Shown here: in pieces, positions 37,661 to 44,734 of the stretch
How positions within the stretch are numbered: position 1 is the first letter of the stretch
How the letters are laid out: every line of letters starts with the position of its first letter
Assembly: GCF_052044135.1 (NCBI RefSeq)
Contig: NZ_JBQDYF010000002.1
Location: 248,001-312,000, forward strand
Direction: 5' to 3'
Source of the DNA: Salinisphaera sp052044135
Lineage (GTDB): Bacteria > Pseudomonadota > Gammaproteobacteria > Nevskiales > Salinisphaeraceae
DNA: 64,000 bases
Position numbers and translations under genes: made by a program
Notes under the pieces: generated by a model
Told to the model about the DNA's origin: nothing
Database searches by the model: none
What the model saw: only the letters and a program-made list of their open reading frames with translations

Positions 37661-37922
37661 GAGGTTTCGCGGTTCGTTAAGGCTCGTTGTCGTTGTTCGA
37701 AAATGATTGTCCGCAGATCGACACGGATCAACGCAGATAAGGCAGGGCATAGGCACGCCACGCGGTCAGGTGATGGGGCAACAACGCCAGTTGAACCGTG
37801 GTGCTCGGCGTCGCTTCGCCTCTATTGCCGATCGATGGGTCTTCGTGGAGGCTATCGGCCAGAAGCGGACTTCAATGCCGCATCTGATTTGCCGCTTTCG
37901 GCGGAGTTACTCGATCCATTCT
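37588..37922. other. Intergenic region upstream of the CoA-transferase gene (335 bp)
   Basis: It contains the upstream part of direct-repeat copy A and a short CGCAGATC-type repeat (37710-37742). From about 37661 it belongs to the accessory block. No gene is recognised before the minus-strand ATPase stop at 37923. Confidence 0.55.
37710..37742. repeat. CGCAGAT-type intergenic repeat, copy 1
   Basis: TCCGCAGATCGACACGGATC followed by AACGCAGATAAGG. Related sequences occur at 49632-49668 and 49807-49840. Confidence 0.5.
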
Positions 37923-39398
37923 TCAGGCCCCATTTCCAACCGCACGCTCAGCATGAAGCAGTCGCTCCGCAGCATCACTACCTACGAAAGCCAATAGAGC
38001 GAACGGGTCGTCTGGGCTACTTTCTCCACCCACTGTTGCGGCTAATGCTTGACCAACAACCACCTCCCAAGGCTTTTTAGAGCCAGTAACGGATACGATA
38101 AGCTGTCGAATATCTTTAATTTTTTCATTTCTTAAGCGATCTTCGGAATCTACGAGCTTGCGCAGCGCACAAGCGTCTTTATGCCCAGCATTTTCCGCAA
38201 GCCAAGATTCAGAAAGTTGCTGTAACTGCCTCCAATCGATCCCTAAATTAGCAAGACACTCCGTCGTAACTAGCGCGTTCTCGATTGCGTAGCATCGCAA
38301 GCGAAAACGAACCACAGGCCCGACCGGCGCAAGTTGATCGGATATCCCATCCCCATCACGAAGAGAGTAGGCCACAGGCTCGTCGTAGAGTGCGCCCAAG
38401 ATTGGCCCAGAGAAGCTTTCCAATTCCGACTGCTGAGACACGGAGTGGGCTAATACCGGGAAAACGCGAATACGCCCTTGCGAAGATCGAGCAGCTTGCT
38501 GCCAAACCCTTTCGTCATCTTCCCCCTCAAGAATTAACATCGGATCGCGACTGAGGCTTAGCGATAGAGGATGACCGAAGAACGGTGCGACCTTCTTAAT
38601 ATGGTCAGATACAGGAGATAATCGCACTGTGTCTGAATCAAATTCCTTGGTACCAACAGAAGTGTAGGCGCTACTAGCCAGCGAACAGACGAGGGGCGTG
38701 CTGTGCGTGGCTAAGCAGATTGCTATTTTTGACTGTTCATCCTGATTTAAAGATTCGAGTTGATCCACGAGATAGAAGCCGAAGCGGGCTTGCAAGTCGG
38801 GGTGTTGGTGTACATCTGGCTCATCTAGAAGAAGAACGTTTATCTTATTGGTATCCAAGTTCTGCATAAAATTTAAAACTTCTGATGCCAAGGCTATAGT
38901 CTCAGACTCGCCGCTGCTTAGCTTGTCTGCCTCGACCAGGTCACCGTGAGCGCTGCGAAATACGAAATCTGGATCAGCTTGTTCTATAGATACGTTACTG
39001 AGCATCCGATTTATTGGTTCAAGGCAGTCGACTTGAAAACTACGGCCACGGGCATCGGTATTCTGCAATTTTCTAAGGTAAGCACTTTCCGTATTGCGCA
39101 GATAAACATGCGACATAGATTTGAAGCTCGACGCTTGGTTTGATCGTCGCGTGTTATTCGCCCAGTTCTGATCTGACGTCATGTTCGTGTCAATATTACC
39201 CTCGCGCCTGAATACTCCTCCTCTTTCCGGAGTGACATAACGGACGCGGTATGTCTCTTCATTGCCCATCGTCTCGTCAAGAAGCCTTAGAAATCGGCTT
39301 TTACCCGCGCCATTTCTCCCGAGAATTATGTTGATGAGGTTAAGCCTCTGGAGCGCGAACGATTCTCCGTCCCTTTTTTGGAATGTAAAATCTTCCAT
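37923..39398 (-). CDS. AAA/ABC-type ATPase with C-terminal TOPRIM-like (OLD/PARIS-like) domain
   Basis: A 491-residue protein. The ATPase part has Walker A GRNGAGKS (27-34), an ABC-type signature LSSGESE (160-166), Walker B NVLLLDEPD (187-195) with HQHP, and a switch His in ATHSTPL (232). The C-terminal part reads MLILEGEDDERVWQQ (acidic EGEDDE 291-296), then SLRDGDG (345-351) and RCYAIEN (368-374), a layout typical of TOPRIM/DUF4435 nuclease-like folds. This combination occurs in OLD nucleases, GajA and the AriA/AriB proteins of PARIS, so an anti-phage role is a fair inference, here in one polypeptide. The gene is visibly AT-richer than its neighbours and lies in a repeat-bounded block, consistent with transfer. 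No partner gene is adjacent. The 231 bp upstream (39400-39630) show no gene. Confidence 0.8.
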   Translation of the reverse strand: MEDFTFQKRDGESFALQRLNLINIILGRNGAGKSRFLRLLDETMGNEETYRVRYVTPERGGVFRREGNIDTNMTSDQNWANNTRRSNQASSFKSMSHVYLRNTESAYLRKLQNTDARGRSFQVDCLEPINRMLSNVSIEQADPDFVFRSAHGDLVEADKLSSGESETIALASEVLNFMQNLDTNKINVLLLDEPDVHQHPDLQARFGFYLVDQLESLNQDEQSKIAICLATHSTPLVCSLASSAYTSVGTKEFDSDTVRLSPVSDHIKKVAPFFGHPLSLSLSRDPMLILEGEDDERVWQQAARSSQGRIRVFPVLAHSVSQQSELESFSGPILGALYDEPVAYSLRDGDGISDQLAPVGPVVRFRLRCYAIENALVTTECLANLGIDWRQLQQLSESWLAENAGHKDACALRKLVDSEDRLRNEKIKDIRQLIVSVTGSKKPWEVVVGQALAATVGGESSPDDPFALLAFVGSDAAERLLHAERAVGNGA

Positions 39399-39630
39399 TA
39401 CAACCTCAAATATTGATCTTCATCTGGACGCTAACATTAGCCTGTAAGCATTGACGGCCAAGCTCGATTCGTACTTTCACACTAAGTTATATTTAGCTGT
39501 TTTGGCGTTGCCCTTATCTTACTGGAAAGCCTTCGGTCTTCTCTCAATTAGACGTCGGCTTTGGGTCGAACGCGAACACGGAGCAATCGTGCGCTCACAT
39601 TACGCGCTTTATCGATTGCTAATTGATTCC

Positions 39631-40536
39631 CTATCCGCGCCACTCGGCCGACGAGCCAAACCATTCCTCGAGCAACTCGATGAAGCGGCGTACTTTGGCG
39701 CCGACCAACCGGGCCGAGGGATAGACCGCATGAATGCCGAGGCTTCGGGTCGTGTAATTTCCCAGGATCTGTTCCAAGTCGCCGGAGGCCAGATGGCGGT
39801 GGAACACGAAGCGGGGTCCATAAGCGATTCCGGCCCCACGCAAGGCGGCGGCTAACAGCATTTCCACGCTGTTGGCGGAAAACCGTGAACGACCGGAGGC
39901 GTTATGCATTTGGCCGTCCGTGCCGGTAAAGCCCCAGTCGCCGGCCGAAATGGCTTCGCTGAACGCGAGGCGATCATGATGGCTCAAATCTGATGGCGCT
40001 GCCGGCCGGCCGTGTTCGGCCAGATAGGATGGGGCGGCGCAGGCGATCATCTCGGTACGTGCAAGGGGGCGTGCGACCAGACTCGAGTCCGGCAGGTCAC
40101 CGATCCGGATCGCGACATCGAAACCGCCGGCCACGAGATCGATAAAGCGGTCGTCGAGCGTCATCTCGACGTCGACGTGCGGGTAGCGCCGAATGTATTC
40201 GGCCACCGGGGCGCCCATGTGCAGTGCCCCGAACGTCGTCGGAGCAGTGACTCGTAACGTGCCACGCGGCTGATCCTGCAATTCGCGTGCGGCGCGGTCG
40301 GCGTCATCGAGCGATTGGAGGATATGCCGGCTGCGCTGATAATACTCCTGGCCGACGTCGGTCAGATGAAGACGGCGCGTGGTGCGGTGCATGAGCCGCA
40401 CGCCTAATGATGCCTCGATCGCGGCGAGATGCTTGCTGGCCATGGCCGGCGTGATCCCAAGGGTTCGTGCCGCCGCTGCCAGGCTGCCCTGTTCGACGGC
40501 GGCCGTAAAAACCGAAAGTCCGGTGAATCGGTCCAT
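39631..40536 (-). CDS. LysR-family transcriptional regulator
   Basis: A 301-residue LysR regulator of the DsdC/PecT-like group that often controls a divergent oxidoreductase or hydrolase. The HTH is in residues 1-60 (FTAAVEQGSLAAAARTLGIT, MASKHLAAIEASLGVRLMHR). The effector domain shows RGTLRVTAPTTFGALHMGAP and GGFDVAIRIGDLPDSSLVAR. It is divergent from the hydrolase-SnoaL gene, with a TCGATA-N7-TATCGA palindrome 8 bp before its own ATG, so it probably represses itself and controls that gene. Confidence 0.88.
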   Translation of the reverse strand: MDRFTGLSVFTAAVEQGSLAAAARTLGITPAMASKHLAAIEASLGVRLMHRTTRRLHLTDVGQEYYQRSRHILQSLDDADRAARELQDQPRGTLRVTAPTTFGALHMGAPVAEYIRRYPHVDVEMTLDDRFIDLVAGGFDVAIRIGDLPDSSLVARPLARTEMIACAAPSYLAEHGRPAAPSDLSHHDRLAFSEAISAGDWGFTGTDGQMHNASGRSRFSANSVEMLLAAALRGAGIAYGPRFVFHRHLASGDLEQILGNYTTRSLGIHAVYPSARLVGAKVRRFIELLEEWFGSSAEWRG

Positions 40537-40543
40537 GATTTAT

Positions 40544-40562
40544 TCGATACCTATGTTATCGA
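40544..40562. promoter_or_regulatory. Candidate LysR operator
   Basis: TCGATA-CCTATGT-TATCGA is a perfect 6-bp inverted repeat with a T-N11-A core, located between the LysR gene and the divergent hydrolase. Confidence 0.6.
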
Positions 40563-40655
40563 GTGCATGTCGAAAAAAAGGGATTATCGCTTAAATCGAG
40601 GCCTCCTATGATTTGTTTCGACGCTCGAAGCGCTTTAACGCATAGGAGACAAGCC

Positions 40656-41822
40656 ATGAAGATCAACGCGAACGGATTGACGCTGCACGCCGACGATAGC
40701 GGCCAAGGCCCGCTAGCCCTCGTTTTCCTGCATTACTGGGGCGGCACGGCGCGAACCTGGCAAGCCGTGATGGCAGCGCTACCGGCGAATCTACGCAAGA
40801 TCGCTTTGGATGCTCGCGGATGGGGCCGATCGGATCGCCCCGACGACGGCTACGATATTGCAACCATGGCCGACGACGTAGAAGCCGCAATCGCCGCGCT
40901 CGCCCTGAATCGCTATGTGCTGGTCGGCCATTCGATGGGCGGCAAGGTGGCCCAGCTGCTGGCTTCGCGTCGCCCCTCCGGTTTGGCGGGGCTCGTACTG
41001 GTGGCGCCGTCACCCGCGGAAGGTAAATCGTTGCCGCAGCCGGAACGCGACGCGATGGCAGGCGCCTATGCCGCGCCGGAATCGGTCGGCTGGACGATCG
41101 ATAACGTCCTGAGCGAACGCAAGCTATCGCCCACCATGCGTGACCAGGTGATCGCCGACAGTCTCGGCGGCACGGACGCTGCAAAACAGTTCTGGCCGCA
41201 TACAGCGATATCCGAGGACGTGAGTGCCGACCTGGCGCGGATTGACGTCCCGGTTCGAGTGATCGGCGGCGAACACGACAAGGTCGATTCGATCGACATG
41301 TTGCAACGCGTCGTCCTGCCGTCGCTGCCCGGTGTGGCGATGCAGACCATACCGGGCGTTGGGCATCTTATCCCGCTGGAAGCGCCGCAGGCGCTGGCGG
41401 CCCTCATTGCTGAATTTGTCGATACCGAATGTTCGGGCGCATCGGAGGCGGCGGCACGGCCGGAGGCGGTGGCCGCGCTATTCGACGCGGCGCTCAATCG
41501 CGGCGATCTCGACGCGGTTATGTCGCTCTTTCACCCGGAGGCAACGATGCGGATGCAGGATGGCCGCACGATCGCCGAAGGTCACGACGCACTGCGCGAC
41601 GCATTCGCTCGGCTGATGGCCGCACGGCCCCAAATACGTAACGGCGTTCGCCGGGTCATCGCAAGCGGTGACATCGCACTACTGCTACTCGAGTGGACGA
41701 TCCGTATCGCCCCGCCCGATCAGGATGAGATCGTAGAGAGCGGCGTTGCGACCCAGGTGGCCGAACGCAGCGCCGATGGTATCTGGCAACTGCGGATCTC
41801 GAACCCTTTGGGGATCGATTGA
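40656..41822 (+). CDS. Alpha/beta hydrolase fused to a SnoaL-like domain
   Basis: A 388-residue two-domain protein. Residues 1-258 are an alpha/beta hydrolase with HYWGGTARTW, the nucleophile elbow GHSMGG (S93), the acid D208 in GGEHDKVD and H237 in GVGHLIPL. Residues 268-388 look like a SnoaL/DUF4440 cone domain (AVAALFDAALNRGDLDAVMS, FHPEATMRMQDGRTIAEGHD, GVATQVAERSADGIWQLR). The substrate is unknown. The fusion suggests the second domain binds or isomerises the product, or helps oligomerise. AGGAGACAAGCC precedes the ATG at 40656. The divergent LysR gene and shared operator suggest inducible expression. Confidence 0.82.
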   Translation: MKINANGLTLHADDSGQGPLALVFLHYWGGTARTWQAVMAALPANLRKIALDARGWGRSDRPDDGYDIATMADDVEAAIAALALNRYVLVGHSMGGKVAQLLASRRPSGLAGLVLVAPSPAEGKSLPQPERDAMAGAYAAPESVGWTIDNVLSERKLSPTMRDQVIADSLGGTDAAKQFWPHTAISEDVSADLARIDVPVRVIGGEHDKVDSIDMLQRVVLPSLPGVAMQTIPGVGHLIPLEAPQALAALIAEFVDTECSGASEAAARPEAVAALFDAALNRGDLDAVMSLFHPEATMRMQDGRTIAEGHDALRDAFARLMAARPQIRNGVRRVIASGDIALLLLEWTIRIAPPDQDEIVESGVATQVAERSADGIWQLRISNPLGID

Positions 41823-41928
41823 GGCGATGACCATAGCCGTCGTCTGCTAATGATGAGTCCCGCTCGTCGGGCACGTCGAGTGATTTTCGAGTCACTCGAC
41901 GTGCAGCGCTTTGATACCGAGCGCTTGC

Positions 41929-42657
41929 TCAGAGCGCGGGTGGCCAATTAACGAAGCGCTTTTCGCGCGGCTCGCTGAACATGCGAGCCTTGGATGTCGA
42001 CAGGTTCTGAGCGACCAAGCCTTCGGCAAGCTTGACCGCGGCCGATACGCCGTCGATGACCGGCACGCCGGTTTGTGCCACGACTCGGCTCGTGAGCCCG
42101 GCCATGCCGCCGCAGCCGAGACAGATCGCCTCCGCGCGATCGACCTCCACAGCGTGCAAGGCCTTGGCCACAATAGCTTCGATCGCGACCTCGGGGTCTC
42201 GCTCGAGTTCGAGCACGGCCAGGCCGCTGGCATGCACGGACGCCAGCCGATCGCTCAGTCCGGCCAGTTTGAGCCGGTCTTCGATCATCGGTACGGCGCG
42301 GTCGAGCGTGGTAACGACCGATTAGCGATGACCGACGAACAAGGCCGTGGCTGCGGCGGTCTCGGTGATGTCGACCACCGTGACAGCGAAAAGCTCCTGG
42401 AGCCCCTCGCGGCCGTGTTCGCCGTACCCGGCTTGGATGATGGCATCGAATTCGCCGTCATAGGCCCGAATGGTTTCCATGACGGCCACGGCGGCCACAT
42501 AGCTTTCGTAGTTGCCTTCGATGGATTCGGCGCCGAAGGCCGGGGTGATGGGGATGATCTCGGTGCCGGGGTTCGCCACGGCGCGCGCCTGCTGCGCGAT
42601 GGCGTCGGTCATCGAGGTCGTCGTGTTCACATTGGCAACGAGAATGCTGAAGCTCAT
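41929..42657 (-). pseudogene. Asp/Glu/hydantoin racemase-family gene interrupted by a stop codon
   Basis: A 243-codon frame of the hydantoin/Asp-Glu racemase family is broken by an in-frame TAA at 42322-42324. The upstream part (MSFSILVANVNTTTSMTDAI, FDAIIQAGYGEHGREGLQEL, ending LFVGHR) and downstream part (SVVTTLDRAVPMIEDRLKLA, AEAICLGCGGMAGL) read together as one protein in one frame with normal length. The stop falls where the family has an aromatic or similar residue after GHR. The second catalytic Cys is present (CLGCGG), while the first Cys position reads Gly (QAGYGEHG), possibly a subfamily trait. No frameshift is needed. The gene is best treated as inactivated. Confidence 0.75.
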
Positions 42658-42666
42658 TGAAGGGAT

Positions 42667-42747
42667 TTATTGCGACGGGCGGGCGATGGCTTCGCCCTCG
42701 ACGTGTTGATACGTCCGGTCTTTCGGCGCCAGCATCAGGTGCAGGGG
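42667..42747 (-). pseudogene. 3' remnant of an unidentified gene upstream of the racemase
   Basis: On the minus strand a frame reads LHLMLAPKDRTYQHVEGEAI then ARPSQ and stop (TAA at 42667-42669), 10 bp before the racemase ATG. It has no start and is cut at 42745 by the boundary of the 490-bp tandem repeat. It looks like the last 25 codons of a gene once co-transcribed with the racemase. The family was not identified. Confidence 0.5.
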
Positions 42748-42821
42748 AGAAAGGGGTCAGACACGGGCGGCTTCGAGAACCCAGAAAGCGCATGCTTACG
42801 CGTGCACAGGCGGTAAACGTG

Positions 42822-43106
42822 TCAAATGCGTTGTTCCCGGCTATGCCATACACGGATAATGATGACGGTGCCGCCGTCGAGTCGGTAGCGCAAAACATAG
42901 GATCCAGCGCCGAGCGGTAAGTATAGTTCCCGACGGTCGCTGCTGTCGTTTATTGGCCGCCCGATTTCAGGCATCTCCAACAACTTGTTTGCACCCTCTG
43001 CGATCAACGTCATTGCTCGTTCTGCAGCAAGGGTGTCTTGATGTAAAAGAAATTCAAACAGTCGTTGAATGTCATCCCGTGTTTCGGGCAGCCAGCGCAA
43101 TCTCAC
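42822..43106 (-). CDS. ParE/RelE-type toxin, duplicate copy without its own full antitoxin
   Basis: A 94-residue RelE/ParE-superfamily toxin identical to the copy at 43312-43596. It shows MRLRWLPETRDDIQRLFEFL, a hydrophobic helix (MTLIAEGANKLLEMPEIGRP) and the C-terminal strand region RRELYLPLGAGSYVLRYRLD, with IIIRVWHSREQR at the end. The antitoxin sequence in front of it is truncated at the repeat junction (43235), so this copy is not preceded by a complete antitoxin gene. Whether it is transcribed is unclear: it may be read through from the intact operon upstream. Confidence 0.82.
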   Translation of the reverse strand: MRLRWLPETRDDIQRLFEFLLHQDTLAAERAMTLIAEGANKLLEMPEIGRPINDSSDRRELYLPLGAGSYVLRYRLDGGTVIIIRVWHSREQRI

Positions 43107-43234
43107 TTCGGGGCATCAGCTTTATCGCGTGCGGCCGCCGCTAGCGCGCTTAGGTGCTCCCGCATATCAGCATCATCGATGTAGGCGCCGGACTCTTGGT
43201 ACTGTCGCCAACGCTGCATATCTTCTTTCTTTTC
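43103..43234 (-). pseudogene. Truncated antitoxin gene (3' part only)
   Basis: The last 44 codons of the ribbon-helix-helix antitoxin, from EKKEDMQRWRQYQESGAYID to the stop, duplicated with the toxin. The DNA-binding N-terminus is missing because the repeat junction cuts the gene at 43235. An internal ATG (Met before QRWRQ) could in principle start a short toxin-binding peptide. Confidence 0.75.
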
Positions 43235-43311
43235 GGGAGAAAGGGGTCAGACACGGGCGGCTTCGAGAACCCAGAAAGCGCATGCTTACGCGTGCACAGG
43301 CGGTAAACGTG

Positions 43312-43596
43312 TCAAATGCGTTGTTCCCGGCTATGCCATACACGGATAATGATGACGGTGCCGCCGTCGAGTCGGTAGCGCAAAACATAGGATCCAGCGC
43401 CGAGCGGTAAGTATAGTTCCCGACGGTCGCTGCTGTCGTTTATTGGCCGCCCGATTTCAGGCATCTCCAACAACTTGTTTGCACCCTCTGCGATCAACGT
43501 CATTGCTCGTTCTGCAGCAAGGGTGTCTTGATGTAAAAGAAATTCAAACAGTCGTTGAATGTCATCCCGTGTTTCGGGCAGCCAGCGCAATCTCAC
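43312..43596 (-). CDS. ParE/RelE-type toxin (intact operon copy)
   Basis: A 94-residue toxin, second gene of an antitoxin-toxin operon. Its ATG overlaps the antitoxin stop by 4 bp, the classic coupled arrangement. ParE-type members poison DNA gyrase and RelE-type members cleave mRNA. The LPETRDDIQRLFEFL opening and the paired antitoxin type favour ParE, but the choice is tentative. The sequence is identical to the copy at 42822-43106. Confidence 0.87.
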   Translation of the reverse strand: MRLRWLPETRDDIQRLFEFLLHQDTLAAERAMTLIAEGANKLLEMPEIGRPINDSSDRRELYLPLGAGSYVLRYRLDGGTVIIIRVWHSREQRI

Positions 43597-43868
43597 TTCG
43601 GGGCATCAGCTTTATCGCGTGCGGCCGCCGCTAGCGCGCTTAGGTGCTCCCGCATATCAGCATCATCGATGTAGGCGCCGGACTCTTGGTACTGTCGCCA
43701 ACGCTGCATATCTTCTTTCTTTTCGCGTTCGTAGCGTTCTTCGCGATCAAGATATTCTGCGATTGCACGCTTCATCAGCCAATGCGGCGAGCGCTCTTTC
43801 AGGCCTCCGAGCGCCTGCAATCTTGCCCGTGTTGCTTCATCCAGCTTGATGCCTGTTGTCGTCTTCAT
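43593..43868 (-). CDS. Ribbon-helix-helix antitoxin
   Basis: A 91-residue antitoxin. The N-terminal RHH (TTTGIKLDEATRARLQALGG, SPHWLMKRAIAEYLDREE) would bind the operon promoter. The C-terminal acidic and charged helix (EREKKEDMQRWRQYQESGAY, DDADMREHLSALAAAARDKA) would wrap the toxin. The ATG at 43868 is chosen over one four codons earlier because the RHH strand starts directly after it. It is the only complete antitoxin gene for two toxin genes. Confidence 0.87.
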   Translation of the reverse strand: MKTTTGIKLDEATRARLQALGGLKERSPHWLMKRAIAEYLDREERYEREKKEDMQRWRQYQESGAYIDDADMREHLSALAAAARDKADAPK

Positions 43869-43925
43869 CGCTAGTAACACTCGATTGCACCTTTAGCAAC
43901 CGTACCATGGGGGGAAGAAGTGGAG

Positions 43926-43945
43926 GAAAGGGGTCAGACACGGGC
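43926..43945. repeat. GAAAGGGGTCAGACACGGGC motif, third copy
   Basis: The same 20-bp sequence (first base differing in context) occurs at 42749-42768, 43239-43258 and here. The first two are explained by the tandem duplication and the third is independent. GGGGTCAGA-type motifs are, to my knowledge, common near REP-associated tyrosine transposase (RAYT) genes, none of which is present here. Confidence 0.6.
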
Positions 43946-43953
43946 AGCACTCT

Positions 43954-44080
43954 GAGCACCTTGATACCGGACGGGGCCTGGTGCGATGCAGTGGCGGGTT
44001 CGGTCATGGCGGTCAACGTTTGGAATGCACATCTAAGCTAAGCGGGCAGGCCAGCGGCGACAATTGCCGGGTCGACAAGC
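43954..44080. repeat. 127-bp direct repeat, copy B (fragment of CoA-transferase 5' end)
   Basis: A 97%-identical copy of 37534-37660. It carries the CoA-transferase ATG (44005-44007, minus strand) and first 18 codons but no rest of the gene, so it is a non-functional fragment. It marks the right boundary of the block inserted between the copies. Confidence 0.9.
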
Positions 44081-44188
44081 ATGGAGCGGCGCGGATAACA
44101 GCGCTAAAAACAGCGGCGTGGCATCATCCGGAGCGCCGCGCGAAGGGCGTTGGTTCGGCGCGATGGGAACGAGCCGTGGGGCGGCTTT

Positions 44189-44680
44189 TCAGTACGCCGC
44201 CCGTATCTCTTGCAACGATACTTCGCGCCGCATATCGATCGTGTCCGGCTGGACCTGTTGCTCGGAAAGACAGTTCAACCAAGCCTGTGACGGTCTGGCT
44301 CGATAAAAGCGCCGCAGACCGGAATCGAAGAAATTGTCCAATTGGACTTCTTCGCCGGGATAGAGCAGTTCGTGCGCGGCTCGTGCTTCGTCGTAATCCT
44401 CAACGACCACGGCCTCGCATTGAAGATAGAGACATCGAAGATTGTTCATGCCGCGCGGCCGGGTGGAATCGTAGTAGGTGATAAACGCACGCGGATTGGC
44501 GAGGATATTTTTCGAATGCACGGCTTCGGTCCAGGACGACCAATAGATATCGAGATTCGAATCGGGAATCGCCGTGGCCGGCGTGTTCCATGGCTGATCG
44601 TCGCCGCACGTCGCGATGTTGGCGTACAGGCAGATGTTCAGGATTTCGGCACAACGTGCGCCTAGATCTTGTGCTTCCAT
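44189..44680 (-). CDS. Pyridoxamine-5'-phosphate oxidase-like FMN-binding protein
   Basis: A 163-residue split-barrel protein of the PPOX/general stress group. Recognisable parts are LYANIATCGDDQPWNTPATA (the substrate-side strand), LDIYWSSWTEAVHSKNILAN (W/S..HS.NI pattern contacting the flavin phosphate) and RAFITYYDSTRPRGMNNLRC. The reaction is unknown; many relatives are FMN- or F420-dependent reductases. ATG 44680 is preferred over 44692 because GGAG lies 7 bp before it. It may be co-transcribed with the MFS gene just upstream (44735-45970). Confidence 0.8.
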   Translation of the reverse strand: MEAQDLGARCAEILNICLYANIATCGDDQPWNTPATAIPDSNLDIYWSSWTEAVHSKNILANPRAFITYYDSTRPRGMNNLRCLYLQCEAVVVEDYDEARAAHELLYPGEEVQLDNFFDSGLRRFYRARPSQAWLNCLSEQQVQPDTIDMRREVSLQEIRAAY

Positions 44681-44734
44681 GACAGTCTCCATTGAGTCGA
44701 AGTGTGAGTCGGCGGGACAGGGATTGCGTGCCTA

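Larger units (their letters stand above)
42745..43725. repeat. Exact 490-bp tandem duplication containing the ParE-like toxin gene
   Basis: Positions 42745-43235 and 43235-43725 are the same sequence at an offset of exactly 490 bp; no mismatch was noticed. The unit contains the GGGGTCAGACACGGGC motif, the whole toxin gene and the 3' part of the antitoxin gene. Lack of divergence means the event is recent or maintained by recombination. Confidence 0.9.
43869..44188. other. Junction region at the right edge of the accessory block (320 bp)
   Basis: It holds the third copy of the GAAAGGGGTCAGACACGGGC motif (43926-43945), then direct-repeat copy B (43954-44080), then about 100 bp without a recognised gene before the PPOX-like gene. 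Confidence 0.65.

Noticed and set aside
42322..42324. Programmed readthrough or selenocysteine at the racemase stop
   Set aside because: The codon is TAA, not TGA, and no SECIS-like structure or readthrough context was seen; a nonsense mutation in a decaying locus is simpler.
42745..43725. CRISPR array or other short-spacer repeat
   Set aside because: The unit is a single 490-bp gene-containing tandem duplication, not short repeats with unique spacers.
37661..43953. Prophage or classical transposon as the source of the accessory block
   Set aside because: No integrase, transposase, terminal inverted repeats or phage structural genes are visible; the 127-bp boundary repeats derive from a host gene.
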